From Deltaproteobacteria bacterium (GTDB lineage: Bacteria > Desulfobacterota > Deferrimicrobia > Deferrimicrobiales > Deferrimicrobiaceae): a DNA stretch of 12,594 nucleotides. Positions 6,957 through 12,100 of this stretch are shown piece after piece (position 1 is the first letter of the stretch; each line of letters begins with the position of its first letter). The stretch is taken from NCBI GenBank assembly GCA_003105225.1, contig PQAK01000029.1, positions 2,952 through 15,545 on the forward strand. The letters are read 5' to 3'. The translations under genes and the position numbers were made by a program. The notes beneath the pieces were generated by a model. The model did not search any database. It saw only the letters and a list, made by a program, of their open reading frames with translations, and was not told the DNA's origin.

Positions 6957-7457
6957 TTACCCGATGACGGGGCTCTCTCCGGGAGGGAGCGCCTCGAGAA
7001 ACTCGGCGATGTGATCTTCGATGTCGGGGGGGATCTCGGGAATCGCCTTGCCGCCGTTCAGGCCCTTGAGAAACGCCCCGCACCGGTCGCACCGGTCGCG
7101 GTGGGTCCGGAACAGGAGGTTCATGGTCATCGACAGACGGTTGGCCACGTAGGCGCGGAGGATGTCGGCCACCTGCTCGCGGCGTTCCCTGGCGGCGCGC
7201 TCCAGGTACTTCTCGATGTCCCGATGGTGCTCGCGCGCCTTCTGGAGGACGAAGGCCTTCAGCCGGTTGCGGACCTCCTCGGGGATCTCTTCCGGCTGGA
7301 TCTGCCGGCACAGGATCCGCGTCTTGTCGTAGGTCTTCAGGAAATTCATGCAGGGCTCGCACCGCTCGATGTGAACCGCCAGTTCCTGGCGCAGGTGCTC
7401 CTCCATCGACCCCTCGAAGAAGTCTCCCAGCAGGTACACCAGTTCCTTGCAGTTCAT
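6957..7457 (-). CDS. Zinc-binding anti-sigma factor, apparently with two ZAS-like domains
   Basis: This 166-residue soluble protein directly follows an ECF sigma gene, with only 2 nt between the sigma stop and this ATG and a ribosome site (GGAG) overlapping the sigma gene end. The N-terminal half has the ZAS zinc anti-sigma pattern: Cys3, then His29-x3-Cys33-x2-Cys36. The C-terminal half repeats it as His119-x3-Cys123-x2-Cys126. The segments after each pair also align: C-x2-C-x2-FLK, then a proline-rich turn (PEEIPEE in one copy, IPEIPPD in the other). No transmembrane helix is visible, so it should act in the cytoplasm by sequestering its sigma partner. ZAS proteins often respond to thiol oxidation or zinc loss; whether this one does is not known. 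The second half may be a sensor domain or a second sigma-binding domain. Confidence 0.82.
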   Translation of the reverse strand: MNCKELVYLLGDFFEGSMEEHLRQELAVHIERCEPCMNFLKTYDKTRILCRQIQPEEIPEEVRNRLKAFVLQKAREHHRDIEKYLERAARERREQVADILRAYVANRLSMTMNLLFRTHRDRCDRCGAFLKGLNGGKAIPEIPPDIEDHIAEFLEALPPGESPVIG

Positions 7458-7459
7458 CG

Positions 7460-8065
7460 CTACTCCGCCTTCCCCTCACGAAGGTACCGGGACAGCTGCT
7501 CCCGCAGGTACAATCTCGCCCGGTGCAGCCGGGACTTCACCGCCGGAACGGTCAGCCCGAGGATCTCGGCCGTCTCTTCGTTTGAAAGCCCTTCGACATC
7601 GCTTAAGACGAAAACCACCCGGTACTTTTCCGAGAGGTTCTCCGTGAAGCGCCTGATCACCTGCCCCAGCTCCTTGTCCAGCGCCTTCCTCTCGACTTCC
7701 TTGCTCCAGTCGTCGATCAGGCTGGCGTGCATCCCCTCTTCGGTGAACACCGGCATGAAATCTTCGATCGAAACCGTCTCTCCCCGTCGTTTCCCGCGCA
7801 GGCGCATCAGGCACGTGTTCACGCAGATCCGGTAGATCCACGAGTAGAGCGCCGAATTCCCCTTGAAGGTGTCCGCCTTCCGGACCACGGTCAGGAACAC
7901 GTCCTGCGCCGCTTCCTCGGCGTCGCTCTCGTTCTTGAGGATCGACATCGCCAGGCTGTAGATCTTGCTGTGGAAGCGGTCGAAAAGCATCTCGACCGCA
8001 TCCGGCGTGCCCTTGCGAAGCTCCTCCAGGAGAACGTTATCGTCTAGCAGCCGTTCCGCCGGCAT
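7460..8065 (-). CDS. ECF RNA polymerase sigma factor (RpoE-like), partner of the adjacent anti-sigma factor
   Basis: This 201-residue protein has the two-domain layout of ECF (group 4) sigma factors. Region 2 spans about residues 20-90, including DAEEAAQDVF for core binding and -10 recognition. Region 4 spans about 140-195, with the helix-turn-helix ETAEILGLTVPAVKSRLHRA (164-183) for the -35 element. The linker is longer than minimal and carries FMPVFTEEG, a feature shared with the paralogue at 10711-11382. The ATG at 8065 is preceded by GGAG at a suitable distance. It forms a two-gene unit with the downstream ZAS anti-sigma gene, the usual arrangement for feedback control. The likely promoter region (8066-8115) contains an inverted repeat, and autoregulation is likely by analogy with such pairs. 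Confidence 0.93.
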   Translation of the reverse strand: MPAERLLDDNVLLEELRKGTPDAVEMLFDRFHSKIYSLAMSILKNESDAEEAAQDVFLTVVRKADTFKGNSALYSWIYRICVNTCLMRLRGKRRGETVSIEDFMPVFTEEGMHASLIDDWSKEVERKALDKELGQVIRRFTENLSEKYRVVFVLSDVEGLSNEETAEILGLTVPAVKSRLHRARLYLREQLSRYLREGKAE

Positions 8066-8082
8066 CCGCCGCTCCGATTAAG

Positions 8083-8114
8083 ATTCGACTGCAGGAACAG
8101 GGTTTCAATCGAAT
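8083..8114. repeat. Inverted repeat in the ECF sigma gene promoter region
   Basis: ATTCGA (8083-8088) and TCGAAT (8109-8114) are perfect 6-bp arms with a 20-nt spacer, 18 bp upstream of the sigma start codon. On the minus strand the segment holds TTGAAA (8103-8108) but no good -10 box at the right distance; the best candidate, AATCTT (8080-8085), is poor. It may be an operator or simply part of an ECF-type promoter. Confidence 0.3.
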
Positions 8115-8202
8115 TTCCCGAAAATCCAGGAGTAACATGTTTTTCCCCGCACGCGCAAGACCGGCGGGGAAATCCGCCCGATCCCCGGATTCGGCTTTGC
8201 CC

Positions 8203-8231
8203 TTGGCGGGGAGCGAGGTTCCCCGTAGAAT
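8203..8231 (+). promoter_or_regulatory. Sigma-70-type promoter for the small membrane protein gene
   Basis: TTGGCG (8203-8208) and TAGAAT (8226-8231) are separated by exactly 17 bp. The -10 hexamer is identical to that of the protease promoter at 4605. The predicted start near 8238 gives a leader of about 40 nt. The promoter faces away from the ECF sigma gene. Confidence 0.6.
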
Positions 8232-8241
8232 GGATGGGAAC

Positions 8242-8258
8242 GCGCGGGTCACCCGCGC
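8242..8258. promoter_or_regulatory. 17-bp perfect palindrome at the transcription start, candidate operator
   Basis: GCGCGGGTCACCCGCGC is a perfect palindrome around a central C. It lies about 4-20 bp downstream of the predicted transcription start of the small membrane protein gene and before its ribosome site. A repressor bound here would block transcription. As RNA it could form a 7-bp hairpin with a three-base loop just upstream of the ribosome site. Confidence 0.45.
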
Positions 8259-8277
8259 CGGGGAGAGTACGGCAGAT

Positions 8278-8439
8278 ATGAAAAAAAGCGGTTTCTTGCT
8301 GGTCGCGCTGCTTGCCGGAACCGCGGCCTTCTTCTTTTTCGCCTTGCTGAGGAGCCGGGAAAGCATCGATCCCGTCCCCTACGCCAGGCCCGAGGGAGGC
8401 GAGAGACAGGGAGAGTTCGAGCTGTTCATCGGGTCCTGA
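8278..8439 (+). CDS. Small single-helix membrane protein, 53 residues, unknown function
   Basis: I do not recognise this family. The predicted protein starts MKKSGFLLVALLAG, has one hydrophobic helix (about residues 5-25, with a run of four phenylalanines), then a basic patch RSR and a polar, acidic tail ending ELFIGS. It could be a membrane-anchored peptide or a poorly cleaved signal peptide; no lipobox is visible. Support for it being real comes from the promoter at 8203-8231, a GGGGAGAG site about 10 nt before the ATG, and a hydrophobic composition that random GC-rich sequence would rarely give. The frame extends upstream to 8137, but that part overlaps the promoter and looks non-coding. 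It is divergent from the ECF sigma/anti-sigma pair, so it may be a target of that sigma factor, and its stop is 14 bp from the convergent helicase gene. Confidence 0.6.
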   Translation: MKKSGFLLVALLAGTAAFFFFALLRSRESIDPVPYARPEGGERQGEFELFIGS

Positions 8440-8453
8440 ACCCCGCCGTTGCG

Positions 8454-10562
8454 TCATTCCAGGATCTCCATGTTCGCGGCCCGCACCAGGATTTTCTTCA
8501 AGCCGAACCCTGGGAAGCGCGCAAGGATCTTCCGGTCCGCGCCGTCGCCCTCCGTCGCTTCGATCCATCCTTCCCCGAAAACCGGATGGCGCACGCCGCG
8601 TCCGCGGTTCGAGGGTTGCGCCGGCCTCGAGGCGGCCGGAGAGAACCGGGGGAACCGGCGCGGCGTCGGTTCGGCGGGTGCGATTCCTTCCGTTTCCCAC
8701 CGGAGGAGGGAAGGGGGGATCTCGTGCAGGAAGCGGGAGGGGATCGAGTCGCGATACGCGCCGAAGAGCCGCCTGCGCCGGGCGCAGGAGAGCGACACCC
8801 GCTCGCGGGCCCGCGTGAGTCCCACGTAAAACAGGCGCCGCTCCTCCTCGATCTCGCCTTCCGAGTCGCCGCATCGGGAGTGGGGCAGCAGCCCCTCCTC
8901 CAGCCCCACGAGGAAGACCACGTCGAACTCCAGCCCCTTGGCGTTGTGCAGGGTCATCAGGCGGACGGCGCCGGCCGGGTCCGCGCCCGTGTCGCGCGCG
9001 GACAGGGAGACTTTCTCCAGGAACTCCCGGAGCGCCTCTTCTCCCGCGCCGGGGGAGGCATCCGCCAGCCGAAGGAGCTCCTGCACGTTCTCCCTGTCCT
9101 CCGCATCGCCTTCCCTCTCGAGGCAGCCAAGGAATCCCGCACCGGAAAGCAAGGAGCGGAACGCCTCTCCGGGGGCCCGATCCGGCAGCTCCGGGAGCCA
9201 CCGCTGCCGCAGGGCGAACAGCGGCGCAAGCGGCGGGATCCCGGATAGCGCGACGGAAAGGGGAGCCCCCGATTGCCTTGCCTGCTCCCTGGCGCGGGAC
9301 AGCGTGACCTCCCCCACTCCCCTGCGGGGTTTTTTCAGAAGCCGCTTGAGCGATACCGCGTCGTCGGGATGCAGGAACCACTTGAGGTACGCCATCGCGT
9401 CACGGACCGACGCGCGGTCGTAGAACGACAGGGCGCCGCGCAGGACGTACGGGAGGTTCCGGTCCCGAAACGCGTCCTCGACGGCGCGGGATTGGGCGTT
9501 CACCCGGTAGAAGACGGCAACTTCGGCAGGCGGAGTCCCCTTTCGGATTTCCGCGGCCGCTTCCCGCGCCACGGCCTGCGCCTCCGCGTCGGCATCCGGG
9601 TGCATGCGCGCCCTGGGCGGCTCCCCGCCCCCGCGCGCGGCGACGACCTGCTTCTCGCGGCGGGCGAGGTTCCGGACGATCACCTTTTCCGCGGCGGCCA
9701 GGATCGGAGCGCGCGTCCGGTAGTTGGTGCGCAGGTGGAGCACCGTGGCGCGCGGATAGTCCCGCTCGAAGGAGAGCATCGGTCCCGCCGATCCCCCGCG
9801 CCACCCGTAGATCGACTGATCCTCGTCCCCCACGGCGCAGAAGGAGTCGGATGCCAGGGCGATCCTCCGGGCGAGCTCCGCCTGTCCCCGGTCGACGTCC
9901 TGGAACTCGTCCACCAACAGGTGCCGGATCCCGGATTGCACCTGGGCAAGCACCTCCGGCGCCTCCCGGAACAGCTTCACCGGCAGGCGGATCAGGTCCG
10001 AGAAGTCCAGGGCGCCCGCGGCGGAGAGCGCCCGGTCGTAGGCCCGGGCGACGGCATCGGCCTTCCCGGTGAAGAGCCACCCCGAGGCGGCCGCCGCCGA
10101 CTCCACGGGGATCCCCTCCCGCTTGGCGCGCTCGATGACGCCGGCGAACCGGGCGGGCGGGAATTTCTTTTCGTCGAGGTCCAGGTCGGCGAGGATCTGG
10201 CGGAGCGCATCCATCTGGTCGCGGGCGTCGTAGATCAGAAAGCCCGGCGGCAGGCCGATCCGGCTCCCGTACCGGCGCAGGAGGAGGGCGCCGAAGGCGT
10301 GGAACGTCCCCAGCCACGGAAGGTCGCTCCCCGCGGGCAGCGCGCCGGCGACCCGCTCCCGCATCTCCTCCGCCGCCCGGTTGGTGAAGGTGATCCCCAC
10401 GATGTGCCGCGGCGGCACCCCCTCCCGGAGGAGGCGCAGGATGCGCGCCACGATGACGCGGGTCTTCCCCGAGCCCGCGCCCGCGACGAGGAGAAGGGGT
10501 CCGCCCGCATGCTGAACGGCCCGGCGCTGGTCGGCGTCGAGGCCGGAAAGGATCGCTTCCAT
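8454..10562 (-). CDS. uvrD: UvrD/PcrA-type superfamily 1 DNA helicase
   Basis: This 702-residue 3'-5' DNA helicase is of the UvrD/PcrA/Rep type, which works in nucleotide excision repair, mismatch repair or replication restart. Helicase motifs are present in order: Q-motif LDADQRRAV (8-16), Walker A AGAGSGKT (27-34), motif Ia ITFTNRAAEEM, Walker B DEFQD (218-222), motif III GDEDQSIYGWRG (245-256), motif IV NYRT, motif V TLHNAKGLEFD and motif VI YVGLTRARE. After a Pro/Arg-rich linker, the C-terminus (about the last 55 residues, VRHPVFGEGWI onward) resembles the Tudor-like domain with which PcrA/UvrD contacts RNA polymerase. The length is near the usual 700-740. The ATG at 10562 has no strong ribosome site and no obvious promoter, so expression may depend on read-through of the upstream terminator or on an unrecognised promoter. 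Confidence 0.95.
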   Translation of the reverse strand: MEAILSGLDADQRRAVQHAGGPLLLVAGAGSGKTRVIVARILRLLREGVPPRHIVGITFTNRAAEEMRERVAGALPAGSDLPWLGTFHAFGALLLRRYGSRIGLPPGFLIYDARDQMDALRQILADLDLDEKKFPPARFAGVIERAKREGIPVESAAAASGWLFTGKADAVARAYDRALSAAGALDFSDLIRLPVKLFREAPEVLAQVQSGIRHLLVDEFQDVDRGQAELARRIALASDSFCAVGDEDQSIYGWRGGSAGPMLSFERDYPRATVLHLRTNYRTRAPILAAAEKVIVRNLARREKQVVAARGGGEPPRARMHPDADAEAQAVAREAAAEIRKGTPPAEVAVFYRVNAQSRAVEDAFRDRNLPYVLRGALSFYDRASVRDAMAYLKWFLHPDDAVSLKRLLKKPRRGVGEVTLSRAREQARQSGAPLSVALSGIPPLAPLFALRQRWLPELPDRAPGEAFRSLLSGAGFLGCLEREGDAEDRENVQELLRLADASPGAGEEALREFLEKVSLSARDTGADPAGAVRLMTLHNAKGLEFDVVFLVGLEEGLLPHSRCGDSEGEIEEERRLFYVGLTRARERVSLSCARRRRLFGAYRDSIPSRFLHEIPPSLLRWETEGIAPAEPTPRRFPRFSPAASRPAQPSNRGRGVRHPVFGEGWIEATEGDGADRKILARFPGFGLKKILVRAANMEILE

Positions 10563-10609
10563 AAGAAGGGTATCAGGGTACTCCGTGTCCGCGGGAAAGG
10601 GAACCCGGG

Positions 10610-10654
10610 AAAAAATCCGGCGGCCCTGTCAAGCCCGCGCTGTCAGGGCCGCCG
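10610..10654 (-). terminator. Rho-independent terminator of the second ECF sigma gene
   Basis: On the minus strand, a perfect 11-bp GC-rich stem (arms 10644-10654 and 10618-10628, CGGCGGCCCTG and its complement) with a 15-nt loop is followed by GA and then six T (complement of 10610-10615). It lies 56 nt after the ECF stop codon and separates that gene from uvrD. Confidence 0.85.
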
Positions 10655-10689
10655 TTGCGCCGCCGGAGGGTGGGGGGGCGGCAGCGCAA
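10655..10689 (-). repeat. Second long hairpin abutting the terminator
   Basis: On the minus strand, TTGCGCTGCCG (10679-10689) pairs with CGGCGGCGCAA (10655-10665) over 11 bp, including one G-U wobble, with a 13-nt C-rich loop. It ends exactly where the terminator stem begins, so the 3' end of the ECF transcript would carry two stacked hairpins. Confidence 0.65.
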
Positions 10690-10710
10690 GTCGCATCCTT
10701 CCGAAATGCC

Positions 10711-11382
10711 TTACACCATTTTCCCGTCCGTCAGGTAGTGGCCGAGACGCTCCCTCAAGAACAGCCTCGCGCGGTGCAGCCGGGACTTCACGGCCGCGAT
10801 CGTCAGGTCCAGGACCTCCGCCGTCTCCTCGTAGGAAAGCCCCTGGACGTCGCAGAGTGCGAACACCGTCCGGTATTTCTCCGGGAGGTGCAGGGAAAAC
10901 CGGCTGATCATCTGCCCGAGCTCCTTGTCCAGCAGCCGGCGTTCGACTTCGCGGCTCCAGTCCTGGACCGGCTTGGCGTGAACCCCCTCCTTCGTGAACA
11001 CCGGGAGAAAATCGTCGATCGGAACGGATTCCACCCGCTTCCCCTTCCGCAGGCGCATGAGGCAGGTGTTGACGCAGATCCGGTAGATCCAGGAGTAGAG
11101 GGCGGAGTTCCCCCGGAACAGGTCCGCTTTCCTCACCACCGCGAGGAAGACATCCTGCACGACCTCCTCGGCGTCGCTCTCGTTTTTCAGGATGGTCATC
11201 GCCAGGCTGTACACTTTCGCGTGATACCGGTCGAAGAGGGCTTCGACCGCGGCCGGCACTCCCAGCCGGAGCTCTTCCACCAGCGCCGCGTCTTCCCGGC
11301 GCAGACCGATTCGATTCGACCATCCCGGCGCGTATTCTTCCCCGTTCCGGGAAGTGCAGGCTCCTGCCGATGGGGATCTCAT
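10711..11382 (-). CDS. ECF RNA polymerase sigma factor (RpoE-like), second paralogue, no adjacent anti-sigma gene
   Basis: This 223-residue group 4 sigma factor aligns without gaps to the one at 7460-8065. By hand count about 135 of 188 aligned residues (72%) are identical, including all of SALYSWIYRICVNTCLMRLR. Region 2 (DAEEVVQDVF), the long linker with FLPVFTKEG, and the region 4 helix-turn-helix ETAEVLDLTIAAVKSRLHRA are all intact. The ATG at 11382 follows a strong ribosome site (AGGAGG, 7 nt before it). This gives an extra N-terminal stretch of about 20 residues compared with the paralogue, which is not obviously conserved. No anti-sigma gene follows; the transcript ends at a strong terminator 56 nt later. 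Upstream, 93 bp away on the same strand, is a receiver-domain gene, so the two may be co-transcribed from a sigma-54-type promoter. It may be controlled transcriptionally, or through the paralogue's anti-sigma factor. Confidence 0.93.
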   Translation of the reverse strand: MRSPSAGACTSRNGEEYAPGWSNRIGLRREDAALVEELRLGVPAAVEALFDRYHAKVYSLAMTILKNESDAEEVVQDVFLAVVRKADLFRGNSALYSWIYRICVNTCLMRLRKGKRVESVPIDDFLPVFTKEGVHAKPVQDWSREVERRLLDKELGQMISRFSLHLPEKYRTVFALCDVQGLSYEETAEVLDLTIAAVKSRLHRARLFLRERLGHYLTDGKMV

Positions 11383-11475
11383 CCCTTCTCCTCCTGCCTG
11401 TCCCGCGCACCCGCACGGCGGAACAGGGAGTTGACGTACCGGCCTCTTCCGGTGGAGCGTCCCCGGGGGCCTTTG

Positions 11476-11889
11476 CTAGGAAACCGAGCCTCCCATCGCG
11501 GAAGGCGACTTGAGGATCAGTGCGGTCAGGCACTCTTCAAGCTTTCCCACGGTGAGCGGTTTCTCGATGAAATCGTCGAATCCCATCTGGACGGCCCGGT
11601 CCCGCAGATCCGCGGTCGGATACGCGGTGATCAGGATGGTGATGGCGTCGGGCTGCTGTTTCCTGATCTGGCCGAGGAGGGTAAGGCCGTCCATGTCGGG
11701 AAGCCAGTAATCGCAAAGGATGATGTCGACCCGTTCCTTCCTCAACATCTCCTTCGCAAGCGTGGCGTTTTCGAATCCCAGCAGCTCGCAGCCGTGGTAT
11801 TGGAAAAACATGCGCAGGCCGTTCTGGATCCACTGGTCGTCCTCGATGAGAACGACTTTCATTCCTTGGAGGCACTTGTAGAGGTCCAT
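11476..11889 (-). CDS. Stand-alone response-regulator receiver protein (CheY-like)
   Basis: This 137-residue protein consists essentially of one receiver domain with no output domain. The start at 11889 is preferred because GAGG lies 8 nt upstream and a sigma-54-type promoter ends just before it; the frame extends to 11979, but that part overlaps the promoter. In this numbering the acidic pair is Asp17-Asp18 (VVLIEDDQW), the phosphoacceptor is Asp60 (LCDYWLPDMDG), the switch threonine is Thr88 (ILITAYPT), and the conserved lysine is Lys110 (FIEKPL). All phosphorylation residues are therefore present. About ten residues precede the domain, and a short polar tail follows. It would act through protein contact, as a phosphorelay step or on a partner. 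No histidine kinase is in the window. It lies between a sigma-54 activator gene and an ECF sigma gene, which suggests it links the two. Confidence 0.9.
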   Translation of the reverse strand: MDLYKCLQGMKVVLIEDDQWIQNGLRMFFQYHGCELLGFENATLAKEMLRKERVDIILCDYWLPDMDGLTLLGQIRKQQPDAITILITAYPTADLRDRAVQMGFDDFIEKPLTVGKLEECLTALILKSPSAMGGSVS

Positions 11890-11932
11890 CGTTTGACCCT
11901 CGCAAGGGAGTTTTTGCATGCCTCTATCCTGA

Positions 11933-11947
11933 GCAAATGGCATACCA
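11933..11947 (-). promoter_or_regulatory. Candidate sigma-54 (-24/-12) promoter for the receiver gene
   Basis: The minus strand reads TGGTATGCCATTTGC, which fits the consensus TGGCAC-N5-TTGC with the invariant GG and GC dinucleotides at exact spacing and two mismatches in the middle. Transcription would begin near 11921, giving a 32-nt leader with a ribosome site before the ATG at 11889. A sigma-54 enhancer-binding protein is encoded immediately upstream on the same strand, which strengthens the call. Confidence 0.6.
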
Positions 11948-12040
11948 AGAGGCGGCTCATGGGTAATCCCCTTCATCATTCAATGGATATCCACTTCATC
12001 CCGGGACCGGCGCCGGCGGGGAGGCGGGCCGATATAGAAG

Positions 12041-12070
12041 AATTGCGACGGAAAATTAGGAAAATTGCGA
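12041..12070. repeat. Direct repeat upstream of the sigma-54-type promoter, candidate activator sites
   Basis: AATTGCGA occurs at 12041-12048 and again at 12063-12070, 22 bp apart (about two helical turns), in an AT-rich patch that also has GGAAAATT twice (12050-12057, 12059-12066). The repeats lie about 120-150 bp upstream of the predicted receiver transcription start, the usual place for enhancer-binding protein sites. Confidence 0.4.
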
Positions 12071-12074
12071 AACG

Positions 12075-12093
12075 GGGGATCCGGGGATCCCGG
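12075..12093. repeat. Tandem GGGGATCC repeat just after the sigma-54 activator gene
   Basis: GGGGATCC occurs twice in succession (12075-12082 and 12083-12090). CCGGG (12081-12085) and CCCGG (12089-12093) could form a short hairpin beginning 8 bp beyond the stop codon. No T-run directly follows on the minus strand, so it is at best a weak terminator. Confidence 0.3.
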
Positions 12094-12100
12094 GGGTGGT

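Noticed and set aside
11438..11453. Hairpin ACCGG/CCGGT between the receiver and ECF genes as a terminator
   Set aside because: The stem is only 5 bp and no T-run follows on the minus strand, so it should not separate the two genes.
11890..11979. N-terminal extension of the receiver protein
   Set aside because: It would cover the candidate sigma-54 promoter and lacks a good ribosome site; the receiver fold begins only after the ATG at 11889.
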